Part shown: piece after piece, positions 42,001 through 53,729 of the stretch
Layout of the letters: every line of letters begins with the position of its first letter
Numbering within the stretch: the first letter of the stretch is position 1
DNA from: Gymnothorax reevesii
Taxonomy: Eukaryota > Chordata > Actinopteri > Anguilliformes > Muraenidae
DNA length: 64,000 nt
Assembly (NCBI GenBank): GCA_029721435.1
Contig: CM056574.1
Span: 310,001 to 374,000 of the forward strand
Direction of reading: 5' to 3'
Made by a program: the position numbers and the translations under genes
Notes under the pieces: model-generated
What the model was told of the DNA's origin: nothing
What the model saw: the letters and a program-made list of their open reading frames with translations, nothing else
The model's database searches: none

Positions 42001-45000
42001 CGCTGCCTTCCATTCGCATTACAGCTGCCGTATTGATGCACATAGAAGCGCGAGGGCTATAAGTGTATATGCGCCCATAGTGAAGTATAGGTGCGCACAA
42101 GCCTATAATTGAGACCAAATACGTTTTCCCCGCTCAAAACCATTTTCACATACAGGCACTTCCTACGGAATTATATTTGTGGCATAATCCTGAGTGAGCA
42201 ATTGGAAATTTTGAGCGCACAGAAATATTTCGCAAGCGCACAAATCTTGTTTTGAGGGAAAATTATTAGTGAGCAAACAAACTCTTCCGATTGAGCGAAC
42301 AAACCTCTTCTGTGCTCAACTAATGTCTTTGCATGTTTGTTATGATCAATATGAACGTGCTGCATTAACCCCCTTTCACTCAGTTCCACTGTAGGCCTAC
42401 GCCTGCTCACGAACTCGCGTTCTGCACGCTGGCAGACCGCAGCCTGCTCGTTCAAAGCATGTCTCTCCCTCTCTCGGTCTGCGCTCTCTGTGCGCGCTGT
42501 AGGTGCAGCAGCTTAAAAAAGGCATTTAAATGACCATCACATTTAATTAATAACTAATAAAATTGGTTAATTATTTATTAAAACTTTAAAATATTAAAGT
42601 TCCCCCCCACGAGGCACCAAAATGCGTCTGGGGAATCTGCCTTTACGATATGTAAAATAGCAAGGATGGATTATTCAGACGTTTCGTCCTAATAATCCTT
42701 TCAGCAGGAAACCTTCAAATTTAGTAACCAGTGTCATAAAATAACCAAAAATATGGAATTTTTATTAATAATTAAAATAACCAATACTGATTGAAGAAAA
42801 CAATTTAATTAATAATCTGAAGGAATTTTGGAGTTCTACACAGGCTATTTTGACTCAGACTCCCACGTGTTACAGCACCAAACAGACACCAGGTTTAATA
42901 AATGAATTTATTAAACAAACGAACACAGAACTTACATGGGCTAATCTACAGAAGGACTATATACGAACTAGAGGCGTGCGCGCGTGCGATTTTTGGAGTG
43001 GGTAGGCGTGTGTCCGCGCGTGGCAGATGCGCGTGTGTGCTCATGGGCACGAGTTGCTTTGTCTTGGGGCAAATTCTCTCAGCCCGGGGCTGCTTAGAAT
43101 TTCCAAATGTAGCTGTAGGTGGACAATGCGCGGCTGGATAACTCCATTTAACTCTTCTGGCAATTCGTTGAATTTTCTTCAGCTCATACGCAATTTGTAT
43201 TTCCTATTGAGTTATCATCCATACTACAGTATGCGTGTTAGTTAATTGCAGCAGTAGAAAGTTAGCCAGGGGAAAGATTATTCATGTAAAGACAAACAAT
43301 CAATGGCTATTTAACTTCATGAAATATAAAACGGACACAATGCGATTAAACAATTACATCAGTAATGGACAACTTAAATGCGGTTTAAGCTGAAAACCGA
43401 TAAACTGAATTACTTCCTGGAATGTTCTGTTAGTCTTACTGAAGTTCCTAGCTGGGGATTCCTCTCTGGGTCCATTGAACACCACAGTTCTGGCAAGGAT
43501 GTCCTGCGCGGTGCGCAGATCCGAAGTCCTGTGTCCACCTGAGGAATGTGTGGAGCTCCGCTGTGTTAGAATGTCCTTGCTGCTTTGGAAAGGTCCTTTT
43601 TCTGAGTTGTTCCGTGTCCAACTAGCAGCAGCACCGGGCATGAGCTGGCTTAATGAGATTTACAGTCCTGAACTTACATGGAGATTCACAGAGATGTGAG
43701 CCTTCTGCAGGTGGGTCAAATGAAATTGCGCAGGATGAGTGAATTCCAATGCAAGTGCCGTCTTTCCGCTTGAAAAGAGTCTGGCCTTCCCGGGGGGGGG
43801 GGGGGAGGAGAGTAGCTTCCCTTGGGAGAAGATGCGCCAAGAGAAAGCGTGACCTCCTCCGTTGGAAGTGTGTCAAGAAGAGAGAGTGAACTGGGTGGGG
43901 TCCCTAGTTCTAAAAGTTATGTAGCCCGTTTGAGCCCAAAAGCAATAATTCTATTGGGAAACATAATGGAAGCGGTAGGTGCTGTATAGGATGTTTCAGT
44001 TTCCTGTTGACTGCATGGGAAATGTAGTTCTGTGGTCCTTACAGCACTCCCCTTCACCTGAGCGCTTGCTCCAGCTGTGCAGTGTTACAAATGTGCCACG
44101 ATTCTGATTGGCTGCTTCAGTCTCCCGGCAGATGCATCCACCAAAGAAAAGGGGGAAAGGTAATGACAAAATTTGTCTGTGACTGGATAATAGGGCTGCC
44201 CTTGTTTGGGACAGATTAAGGTTAACGTTAAATCTCTATGTATCTTGAGATATTGACTGGTGTAAGTACAGTTGTGCAGGCCCTGGCTCATCAGAAACAT
44301 GCACGAGTACACACTGAGGCCTAAGGAGAATTGAGCCAGAGTAAGCAAGGATAAACAATTGTTAATTCAGCAAATGAATCAAATCTTAAAAATGATTCCA
44401 CACCACGTTTTATTGACCTTCATGAAATTTTGTTGGTTAGTTTGTACACCTTCGGCTTACGAACCAAGTTAGCTATCTAATTAGGTTGCTAGTGTCAGGT
44501 CAGCTAACTAATGTCGGGGAGAATAGCAGTTTCTTACAGACATTAAAGGGCACCTAACTTGCTGATCCTTCTTTTAATACATATTAGTAATGTTGGTTGC
44601 CCATGCTCAACCTCTGAAAAGTTATTAAACATAAGATACAGAGATTTTGCCGTAATCCAAGAACGTGATTTCGTGAGCGTGATTTCCTCTCTGAACAGCT
44701 CCTCCCGAGATCTTCATGAGATCTGGGCAAAACCTGACGTTAGGTTGTGTCGTCCAATTAGTACAGACCTAGCCAGAGCCCACCACTGCGCTGGACCTGC
44801 CCACACCGAAAACTATTCTAGTAGTCACTAACAACGGCAGATCATACTTTGCCTTAGTAGCGTTGACACTTTTTGAAATGCAAAAGAACCGCAGATCATT
44901 TGAGGTGCAATTTTGTTAGTATCTCTCCCAAAGCTACTTGTCCGTTTTCTTTTGGACACGAAAAAAAACAAATATTCCCAAAAGACGATGCCACCAGAAA

Positions 45001-48000
45001 TCAGTGGGTAGCTTTTTTTTGTTTTCTGGTAGCAAACAGCCACGGCCAAAGGGAACGTTAGCTGTTGGTGCTCATCATTTCACCAAAGACCGCTTTGTCA
45101 AAGGATAATTTGACACGAGATAAGCGTTTCAGCTGCTTCTGAAACCTGAAGCAGCTGCATCGATCAAGCGCTCGGAGCCACAAGCTGTAAGTAACCATAT
45201 AACAGCAAATAAACTAAGAGAAGCTAACGTGTTACGGGTGACTGGTTGGACTGCTAGCGATAGTTGGCATTAACAACTGACCTCAAATGCAGGATTTAAA
45301 AATGTCTGAAGATGAAGCCTGTATCGGGCGCGACTGTGACTCACAGACCCTGAAGCTGTAAGTTGCTTTTACTACATAAGCCAACCTGACATGATAGCCA
45401 GTTGATTGTGGCTGTAGCACAGCGGCTAACGTAGCCAAGTTACTGTTGCTAATGTTCGTGTTCAAAATATACAAGAGTGATATCAGGGGAAATTCTACAG
45501 TAGGTGTGTGAACATTAACCTCATTTGAAGCTAACTCTTAATACTTGTTTGTAATTTGGATGCTTGGTACAACTGTTCACAGTAACAGAACTTTCTGTCT
45601 GTAAAACCTGTATTGCAAGGGTTTGTCTCTGATTATGACTGCTCGGTTACCAGCTACTGCATGTTAGTTTGTGTCATGCTAATTAAAAATGCTCCTGGTT
45701 AACTTGTATGCAGCAATTCTGATTGGTATGCTTGTGTTACTTCGGTAAGCATCAATGTGGCATATTCATCATAACGTTGCCTGATTTTTAGCCACTACAG
45801 TTGAAGCTAAATGGAGAGGTGCGGTATGTGTCTGCCAAGTTGGGCTGCAGTTAGACCAGCTGAAGATTTTGCAAAGCTTTGGTGCGTTTTTTGGGTGCTT
45901 ATGAAACGATCGCTTTACTTATATCAGGCTGACCCCGGTCATGGATATCTCCAGTGTCTGAGCAAGCTCTCTGATGCCTCAGCTCTCTGAAGCAATAGGG
46001 AAGCGCACAGGCTATAACGTGTATAACAAACGATTTATTGCCATCGATTAAATTCTTTCCTGTAGAGTTGATCGATTCGCTAGCTCCACATAAGTAACAG
46101 TTCACGCAGATGGAACTTAGGGTCTGTAAAACCTGTATTATGTTCATGACATAACTGGAGCTCTATCTAGCTCTCGCGCACTCTCCATAACTTGCCTGTT
46201 TTTTGCGAGGAAAAGCTGGTCATTCCGAAGCAATGAGTAAACCATTACCATGAGCAATTTCTGAAAAGGCCGCTTAGCTTGGAGCTTTCGCCCCTCCGTC
46301 ATATACCAGCGCGGAAGCTCTTCGTTTCCCCACGCTAACAACACACCACAGCTATGCACACGAACCTGCAGGTCCTAATACACACCGAAGCAGTCCACAA
46401 GCTGTTGGTCCACTTTGAGCTGCTCCTCACTGTCCATGTTTCCCTCGAAACCCACCGGATTTCTACGGTCTACACTTGGGTATGTCGACCCGTTCTACAA
46501 ATGTGTCTGTTGTGGATTATACCTTTCCCTGCATCCTAGCTAGTACAAGAACCGCTGTACTCACCTGTGGCAAGCTGTAGCCGATGGCAAAGTTGAGCTT
46601 GCGCTGCCAGATTTTCACACTGCTTCCTCCACTTTCGCCTCTGCGTTTATTAGAACAAGTTCATTTCATTAGATCTATATTCAAGTGTAACATTAGACCG
46701 CGGAATTTGCCCGCTGCTTTGTTATCTGATGGCGGCCGTGTCTCTCGTCTCTCGTTTCATTCTGGGGAAGCAGGCTCCATGGCAGACTCGGAAAACTGCG
46801 TTCTGCAGCTTCCTCCGACCTAACTCCCTCTTCCCGCCTCCACAGAGCTGGCCAGTCAGGAGAAAGTGGGCACATGAGGAGTGGGGGGCCATAGCGGAAG
46901 AGCCACCCCAATGAGGCGTTTCAGGCAGTCTACAATGAGACTACAAATGGGTTTTTTTGAGGATGGCAGTATGAGCAAAATAAGTGCCCTTTTTTTTACT
47001 TTGGGCGATCAGGAGTACTCTAGGGGAGTCAAAGACCAAAATATAAACTTGGAAAAATAGCTAATTAGGTCCCCTTTCAACATTACTTCCATGATAGCTG
47101 GCAAACTTGACAGTCTTAAGAATAGTTTTGGCACCTTTTTCCGGCTGATTTATTTCAACACCCCAGAAGAAGGAACTTTGCCGATATGTCTGTTGCCATA
47201 AACTGAAATACACTTATAACCTGCATATCAAGTCTGAACACCTAACATACTTCAGTTGTGGACGTGCAACATGATCAGCCGTGATTAATTTTGTCAAAGC
47301 AAAGAAACGTGTTTTATGCAGTGATTTAGATCTCATTCTAATGCTTAAACACTTAGCAATCAGTTTCACTTGAAATAGCAGGGCAAGTGCAGGTATGATT
47401 AACGATATTAATTAGGGGTAATATTCCATTTTGGTGTAGCTAACAAAACCAGAGTACTGCTGCCGTTCCCGGTGTTGGTGTTGCTGTGCTGGCTTACTGG
47501 AGCATGGATGTAATAACAGAGCGAAAGCTATTGTGGTGTGAAATTACAGCAGTTGCGATTGTTTAGTGATATTTGGGGGACTGCTTTAGACAGAAAGCAT
47601 AACCTAAACCTACCTGGAATACATTTGGAAAAACCTGGAGGTTCATTCACTGATGAACCAGCTGGATAAATGACCTCTAATGCAGCGAGTGCTTTGAACT
47701 TCGGGAAGGCTGGTGCCAGCGTCGGCTCAGCTCACCAGTATCATCTGGCACTGATGTTCGTGAAATATGCAGAAACAGATCACCACGGTAACAAAACACG
47801 ATGCGTGGCTGAAGAGGCCAATCAGTACGGAGCCAGGGAGCCGGCGCCCAGCGGTGCAATGCCGGCCTTCATAGCTGCCAGCGGGGACACGCGCATCAAA
47901 GCCCGGTGTTGCGCCACCGAACGCCCGCTCTCATGAACATTAGCCCAACGCTGGCACCAGTGGTCCCGTAGTTTGAAGCACTCGCCACGGTTTCGTCATC

Positions 48001-51000
48001 ATGTATGAAGGTCTGTAAGAAATGTAACAATGAAGAATAGTTAATTAATGGTTCGCCAAGCAGTGTCCGAACTGAATTTATGATATGAAAAAGGGTGATT
48101 GTTGGATCCGTACATGGTCCTGGGACGTCACAACAGCGGCCTTAGCTTACTGTACATTTTGCCGTGCTACATAAAGTGTGGCAATTGAGTTGCTACATAT
48201 TACGGCCATTCATCAATTAAAATAAAATGGCAAAAAAATACTCTGCAACAAAAGAAACACAAGTTAGCTAGTAAGTTAATGTGCTCTTATGGTTACTCAG
48301 TGACCGCAAAACAAAAAATTTGAAATGAGTGTAAATCTGCGCACGCTAGTAATAAATTTGATTTGCAATAATTACATGCAAACTTATTCTCCGGTCTGCC
48401 TTTATGTTGCGTCTCTTTGGTTGCTCAGATTTGCACCGTAACGCCAGCTCACATCGCTGGCTTGGCTACGTCTATAATGTTGATCACAGACGGACGGTAA
48501 GGAATGCCCATTTCTGGTCTCCCCATATCCAGTGGCATTTGAATAAGCTGTATGCGGCTTATCATTAGCTAGTGGCCACACTACCTAGCCTCTCACATGC
48601 TGAAGTCCGCATGCTGTGGCTCTTAACGCCGCCCCTAGTATTGCAAAACGCAGCAGATCTATGGGAATAAACCCTGAAAAAAAAAAAATCAAGATCAGCA
48701 CCTGCTTGGGTTAGCCCACTGGTCCTTTCAAAATAGCCTCCCTGGTGTTGTGTATGCGGTGTGTGCGCGCGTGCGTGCATGCGTCCATCCAGAAGCTACC
48801 CATTGAGGAATGCAAGTACGGAAGTGAGCAGTCTGCTTGCCCACTGCACAGGGCCAGCAAGGCTTAGTAGTGGTATTTAACCCTCTACGGACCCAGAAAC
48901 CTCTGATAAGCAAACACATCAACATCTGCGTCATCAGTCTGGGCAGTATAATGGCAAGCATGACAGAGCCCGGGTAAGGCCACGAGGACCTCACGGTTCT
49001 GATCAGCCCAGATCTGCTCGCAGTTAGTACATTTGATTTTCTCTGATAAGTTTTTGCGTAATTATCTTCCGGTTTGTCTTTAACCTGCGTTTCTTTTGCT
49101 ACGCTATATTAAGCAATACGAATATGAGGCATTCTCGAATTATTACCATTAGCGAACTTGAATGGAATTTCAAAACGAAACTGTTAGATCATTCAAACTT
49201 ACGAAGTTGGAATGAAATACAACGGTTGCTCATTTATTTCTTCTGCCTGCATCTTTGGGAAGCGAAACGATGGATATCGTGTTCCTATTATTACACCCTA
49301 TTGCTGCTTAAAATTTTGTGATTAACATGCATGGACAACAATGTAAGATACGTGACACATTTATTTCTAATATGTGATCTTAACTCAGCACAAGATCATA
49401 GCAATCAGGCTGTATTCCTTTCCCCCACTAAAAACAATAAAACCTAAGAGACCATAATAGTATTAAGCCACTTGCACACTGGACACGAAACGAATTTTTC
49501 GCACAACAGATTGCCTTGCTGAACGCAGTGTCTACGTGTCCGAAAGTCGGACAGGGTTTTAATATATCTCCACGACCGACAGTCTGATGGTTTCAATATA
49601 ACTCCCAGTCCGACAGTCTTTTTTTTTAATTTCTTCAAATCTACTGACTCTTTTAGATATTAAACGTGAATGTTTTGATAAGAGAGCTCAGTTCTTCAAG
49701 ATGAGTACCGAGAATTTCGATCAATGTTTCTGTTTAAGCTCTGCTCAATAAAGTGAGTCTGCATTGGCGCGGGACAATGTGTCTGACAGATACTCCGTGT
49801 GTGACAGCCAAAAAGAGGACGATTAGAACAGATTGATAACGGAATAAAAAAACATTTTAACAACAAACAGAACATCATGGCATTGGGCCTAAAACCTTTG
49901 ATATACCTTCGGCATTCATGGTGCTTTTTTTTTTTAAACATCCAAGTGTCCCACACCATATGCACTAATGCATACCCATACCACCAGAGATGCTGGCTTT
50001 TGAACTGAATGCTGACAACAGGAGGAGTGGTCTTTCTCCTCTTTAGCCCGGACACGACGCCCATGATTTCCAACAAGAATGTCAAATTTGGACTTGTCTG
50101 ATCACAGCACACTCTGCCATTTTGCTACAGTCCATTTTAAATGAGTCTTGGCCCATGGAACACGGCGGTGCTTCTGGATCATGCTCAACAACGGCTTCCT
50201 TTTTATGCCCCACCCTCGAAAGAGAAAAGGGGGCATTATGTTGACACCATGTCCATCCGTCGTCCGTAAACTTTTCGTTTCCGTGGGATAACTATAGAAT
50301 CCCTCATCCGATTGATGCCATTTCTTAATGGCGTATTGGGAGTGGCTAGAGGAAGGTTCCTTTCGAAAACCAGCGTCGTGCGATATTCAATATGGCCGCC
50401 ACAGCAGCCATCTTGATTTTCGTTTCCGCCCGATAACAAAATGCCTCATCCGATTGATGCCATTTCGGGGTGGCTAGAAGAAGCTTCCTTTCGAAAACCA
50501 GCATCGTGCGATATTCAATATGGCCGCCACAGCAGCCATCTTGATTTTTGTTTCCGCCCAACAACTTAAGAACACCTCGTCGGATTGATGCCATTTCCTG
50601 GTGCATTGGGGGTGGCTAGAAGAAGCTTTCTTTTGAAAACCAGCATCGTGCGATATTCAATATGGCCGCCACAGCCGCCATCTTTATTTTCGTTTCCGCC
50701 CGATAACTATAGAATGCCTCATCCGATTGATGCCATTTCTTGGTGGCGTATTGGGGTGGCTAGAGGAAGGTTCTTTTCGAAAACCAGCGTCATGTGATAT
50801 TCAATATGGCTGCCACAGCAGCCATCTCGATATGCCCTTGATCAACATACAGGCGGGGGCATATGCCACGCTCTGCGTTGCTCTTGTTGCATGATAGTTT
50901 TAGGTGCCATCTGTGGATGGCAGGGCAGACAGTGGTTTCTTGAAGTATTCCTGGGCCCATTTAGTAATGTCAATGACCGAATCGTGCCGGTGAGTGATGC

Positions 51001-51181
51001 AGTGGCGTCTGAGGGCCCGAAGATCACGGGCATCCAGTAAAGGTCTTCGGCCTTGTCCCTTACGCACATTTCTCCAGTTTCTATTAAACTTTTATGTTAT
51101 GCACTGTCGATGATGAGACTTCGAAGCCTTTGCAATTTGACATTGAGGACCATTGCTTTTAAAGTATTCAACAATTATATA

Positions 51182-51217
<36 letters not shown>

Positions 51218-53729
51218 CCCTCTGCTGACTCCGGTCCGGAGGGTTTTTGTCGTCACCTGCGTGTCTGTCGTCTGTCGTCCATCTTTCATTTTGTCCGGGC
51301 CAGTACTCTGCAACTAATCATTGCAGCTTCATCAAATTTGGTGTGGTAACTCACTGTCTCACACACAAGTGCAATGTCATGTTTTTTGCGGAATTTTACC
51401 TGTGACCTTAAGGCAGGAAATCTTATATGGGTCAGTACTCAGTAACTACTGATCGCAGCTTCACCAAATTTGGTATGGTAACTCACTGTGACCCACAGAT
51501 GTGCAACATCACCTTTTTTGCTGGATTTGACCTTTGCCCTTAACACTGTGTTAATATGCGGATGCCTGCTGTTTCGGAGGACAGATGTGTTCATATTTGG
51601 CATAGAAACTGCTCACTTAATTATAAATGAAAACAATCAAGATTGGATGAGATTTACCCATCATATTACAAGCATCATTCTGATATTGTGAATGCGGCTC
51701 AGCAGATCCATTTCAGAAAGGCAAAAGCAGCGGATAATTTTCTATGTCAGTGACGTAATTTACTGCATCGGTTTTATTAATTTAGACATTTGAGATCAGT
51801 AGTAGCAGTGGTAGTGGTAGTGTAACTTGATCCCATCTGTACTTCTGTCGCTTCCTTGGATTCTTGCTGGAAGGAGCAAAGGCACAATCAGGAGACTCTT
51901 TAGCACCGACATGCTCTGTAGGAACGCTCCTACCAGTGTCCCTGACCAAGGCTCAGGCTTTAGAAAGACATGCTCTGTAGGAACGCTCCTACCAGTGTCC
52001 CTAACCAAGGCTCAGGCTTTAGAAAAACATGCTCTGTAGGAACGCTCCTACCAGTGTCCCTAACCAAGGCTCAGGCTTTAGAAAGACATGCTCTGTAGGA
52101 ACGCTCCTACCAGTGTCCCTGACCAAGGCTCAGGCTTTAGAAAGACATGCTCTGTAGGAACGCTCCTACCAGTGTCCCTGACCAAGGCTCAGGCTTTAGA
52201 AAGACATGCTCTGTAGGAACACTCCTACCAGTGTCCCTGACCAACACACTCTTCAGAACTTGAGTTGGTCCCTGGGCGCTGCTCTCTGACTGCCCACTGC
52301 TTCTATTGGATGGGTTAAAGAGGACGTGTGCGTGTGCGTGTGCGTGTGCGTGTGCGTGCTAATGAAAAATACCCAAGGGCTTAGTTCTGTGTGTGACTTA
52401 AAGTTCATAAGTTCTTGGAAATGTGAATGAAATTATTTTGCAGTCATGAGGGCTGTTTGAGTTGTTTCCTCTAAATGTTAAGTAGTGGACCACTGAAGCA
52501 CGTATCCTTATTTCCTTTAGCACAGGGTGCACTGAACCATCCTTCACGGAAAAGGAGATAATGCCCTCCCACTTTTTTTGAGCAGCAATATTTATTATGA
52601 TGCACTACCCATCCCATCATTCACCAAAACAAACACACAATCTGCAGGGGTCCGATGACCTTGATTACATTCTTTCTGTCGGAATCACTGAACACTGATT
52701 TTCTTCTCCATAGTTCTCAAATTTTTACCGTTCACCTGACATTTTTCATCAAAGCTTTGAAAAAATTCTTAGAATTCAGACAATAGAATGTAGTTTATTT
52801 TCCACTCAAACACACCCTATTGCTTTGTGAATATGGGTCTGTTTTCCTGATGCTCTGAATGAACAGATCCTTCCTCTTTTCCCAGAACATCCAGGCTGCC
52901 CATGACGAGGTCGCCGTGGAGGGGCAATGCCGGGTATTTCTGGTTTTAACAGTTGTTGCTTTCAGTTGCAGTTTGATATTTCTGCTGTCAGCTCTGTAAA
53001 TCATTGCATGCCTTCCAATGCACTGAGCGTTCAATTGAAAAAGTGGCGATTCAACTGTAGGAGTCTGTAGATGGGCAGAGGCCATAGATGTGTGCGTGTG
53101 CGTGTCCGTGGTGTCTGTCTGACCGCTCTGTGCTTGTTTCCTCAGGCTGAGGCAGACAAAGTGAACTTCCATTTCATAACTTTCGTGAATGTGGATGGAC
53201 AACTGTTCGAGCTGGGTGAGGCACAGTGCATTTTGATTTTCGATATGTTACTATTTTGGCATTAGTTTGTGCATTAATCTTGTCGTGGAATTTAAAGCTT
53301 ACTTGTTCCTTTGCCTTTATTTCTTGTTAGATGGAAGATTAAAATCTCCTGTGAAACATGGTGCGACAACAGAGGGCACCTTCATAATGGTAAAGTCCCA
53401 TCTGAGCAGAGTCATATTTTTGGGTTGGGGTTAAACTGAACCCTATTCCTTCACTCTGGCAAAATCCAACATTATCTGAGTGGTATGCTGAGCAATTCTG
53501 GACCTAACCTAGAACCTATGGATGGTGGTTGCTCTCTGTGGGTCATGCTAAAAACCAATGAAATAAAATTGGTATTATGTGGGTTATACAAGATATTCAA
53601 TTGTATATTTTATTACTTTTTGTTTTTCTTCCCCTACAGGATGCAGCTAAGATCTGCCGTGAGTTCACAGCTCGAGAAAAGGGCGAACTTCGGTTCTCAG
53701 CAGTGGCTTTGTGTCCAACTCCACCATAG
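31309..53729 (+). CDS. uchl1: Ubiquitin carboxyl-terminal hydrolase L1, nine coding exons
   Basis: Cysteine protease of the C12 family; hydrolyses small adducts from the ubiquitin C-terminus, abundant in neuronal cytoplasm. Exons: 31309-31341, 31465-31476, 31801-31929, 32507-32654, 33013-33098, 52886-52933, 53146-53215, 53331-53389, 53640-53729. All introns have GT...AG ends and phases fit, giving 675 nt and 224 aa (human 223). It begins [11 protein letters not shown], has [20 protein letters not shown], catalytic cysteine in [20 protein letters not shown] (C89 by my count), catalytic histidine in KVNFHFITF (H161), aspartate in FELDGR (D176), and ends [11 protein letters not shown]. The four-codon second exon (MLNK) matches the mammalian gene structure. 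Paralogue uchl3 is excluded by the strong L1-specific N-terminus. Confidence 0.96.
33453..33541. repeat. Perfect 27-bp inverted repeat (hairpin)
   Basis: 33453-33479 and 33515-33541 are exact complements (core AAATGCATCAGCAGTGCAAG) with a 35-nt loop. AGAACCATTTTTCTTG also occurs as a direct repeat at 33507 and 33545. It may be a small fold-back element or hairpin-forming intronic RNA. Confidence 0.85.
35875..37447 (-). mobile_element. Tc1/mariner-type element in uchl1 intron 5
   Basis: 1573 bp flanked by TA (35873-35874 and 37448-37449). Inverted arms run about 165 bp, starting CAAAACCCAAAACCAGTGAA on the left and complementing the right end at most positions; ATTCAATTGAATACACTGCA occurs in both arms. 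The transposase lies on the minus strand between them. Confidence 0.88.
36093..37094 (-). pseudogene. Tc1-type transposase, frameshifted
   Basis: Likely start at 37094 ([16 protein letters not shown]) followed at once by a TAG. Middle segment 36908-36678 reads [18 protein letters not shown] in another frame. The C-terminal frame 36542-36093 is long and clean: [35 protein letters not shown] (catalytic D), [20 protein letters not shown] (third acidic residue, E). Stops and frame changes make it inactive. Family: Tc1/mariner DD34E. Confidence 0.8.
38355..38690. repeat. Dispersed fish repeat (SINE-like)
   Basis: Begins near TTTATTGAACCCCGTGGGG, passes CCTCTGCATTTGACCCATCC and AACGTGGAAACTCCACAC, and ends GGATTCAAACCCGCGAC ... 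GCTAGCCACTACAC. I recognise these strings as a common interspersed fish repeat, but cannot name the family with confidence. GGATTCAAACCC resembles a tRNA-type B box. Confidence 0.5.
40690..41400. repeat. Dispersed non-coding repeat
   Basis: Strings such as AATTTGGTGGACAC, TAGCACCCCCTACT, ATAGCGCCCCC and the end GCTGCTTGCAGCTTTAATT are familiar from interspersed, probably non-autonomous fish repeats. No ORF, no clear termini. Confidence 0.4.
42623..44043 (-). repeat. Possible LTR in minus orientation
   Basis: On the minus strand it starts TGTAAGGACCACAGAACTAC (44043 downward), a type of start seen in fish LTRs, and ends ...ACGCA at 42623. Three bases on follows TGGTGCCTCGTGGGGG, which could be a primer-binding site. 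If so this is a 1.4-kb 5' LTR with only a scrap of interior. No partner LTR or coding region was found and the ends lack a target duplication, so it stays tentative. Confidence 0.3.
44547..47075 (+). mobile_element. Kolobok-like DNA transposon remnant with THAP fragment
   Basis: Left end TTAA then AGGGCACCTAA (44543-44557); right end, read on the other strand, TTGAAAGGGGACCTAATTAG (47080-47061). Termini of the type AGGGGACCTA next to TTAA are familiar from fish Kolobok elements. Inside, 44873-45110 encodes a THAP-like zinc domain in two frames: [15 protein letters not shown], then after a shift in a T run [15 protein letters not shown] domains are the DNA-binding module of Kolobok and P-type transposases. 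No catalytic part is readable. Confidence 0.45.
47685..47985. mobile_element. MITE-like element with about 42-bp inverted ends
   Basis: The left arm from 47685 (GCGAGTGCTTTGAACTTCGG ... CTGGTGCCAGCGTCGGCT) pairs with the complement of 47942-47985 at roughly 35 of 43 positions. About 300 bp in all, no coding capacity. Target duplication not resolved, so the superfamily is open. Confidence 0.6.
49900..51175 (-). mobile_element. Tc1-type transposon remnant, split by a satellite-bearing insertion
   Basis: Minus-strand transposase pieces flank 50208-50870. One side (50165-49925) reads TWMFKKK and [19 protein letters not shown] broken sequence with [14 protein letters not shown]; the other (51110-50870) contains [18 protein letters not shown] in broken frames. 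The arrangement parallels the intact-ended Tc1 at 35875-37447 (compare GATGCTGGCTTTTGAACT at 36544 and 49989). Terminal repeats were not found. Confidence 0.5.
50208..50870. repeat. Four-unit satellite (about 140 bp) within an insertion
   Basis: Units begin near 50276, 50420, 50550 and 50692, each with CGTTTCCGCCCGATAAC, CTCATCCGATTGATGCCATT, GGTGGCTAGA, CGAAAACCAGC, GTGCGATATTCAATATGGCC and CAGCAGCCATCTTG. The block is bordered by GCCCCACCCTCG on the left and GGCGGGGGCATATGCC on the right, so it may be a discrete inserted repeat with GCCCCC-type ends. Each unit holds two facing YY1-like cores. Confidence 0.75.
51187..51600. repeat. T homopolymer and partly duplicated dispersed repeat
   Basis: A T run at about 51187-51213 is followed by CTCCGGTCCGGAGG and a segment of about 125 bp present twice (from 51303 and 51434): CAGTACTCTGCAACTAATCA versus CAGTACTCAGTAACTACTGA, each followed by AAATTTGGT, GGTAACTCACTGT. 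Family unknown. Confidence 0.5.
51908..52243. repeat. 59-bp minisatellite, about 5.7 units
   Basis: Unit GACATGCTCTGTAGGAACGC ... GGCTCAGGCTTTAGAAA, 59 bp, starting 51908, 51967, 52026, 52085, 52144 and 52203 (partial). Copies differ at one or two sites (TGACC versus TAACC). Non-coding, 0.65 kb before exon 6 of uchl1. Confidence 0.93.
52323..52359. repeat. GTGTGC microsatellite
   Basis: About six copies of GTGTGC. Polymorphic marker candidate in uchl1 intron 5. Confidence 0.85.
52886..53729 (+). CDS. uchl1: uchl1 exons 6-9
   Basis: Exon 6 encodes [16 protein letters not shown]; exon 7 starts [20 protein letters not shown] with the catalytic histidine; exon 8 completes DGR with the catalytic aspartate and runs to GTFIM; exon 9 encodes [19 protein letters not shown] and the C-terminus. 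Compared with human, one extra residue follows GQCR (AEADK versus VDDK), balancing one lost in exon 4. Confidence 0.95.

Larger units (their letters stand above)
33099..52885 (+). other. uchl1: uchl1 intron 5, 19.8 kb, transposon-filled
   Basis: Begins GTAACC and ends CCCAG. It is longer than the whole human UCHL1 gene by my recollection (about 11-12 kb), because of accumulated repeats listed separately. Stretches in which I recognise nothing beyond A/T tracts and scraps: 33542-35872, 37450-38354, 38691-40689, 41401-42622, 44044-44546, 47076-47684, 47986-49899 (weakly self-similar at 48395 and 49060) and 52360-52885. Confidence 0.85.

Noticed and set aside
52795..53202. 135-aa minus-strand ORF over uchl1 exons 6-7
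   Set aside because: Antisense shadow of exons; no domain.
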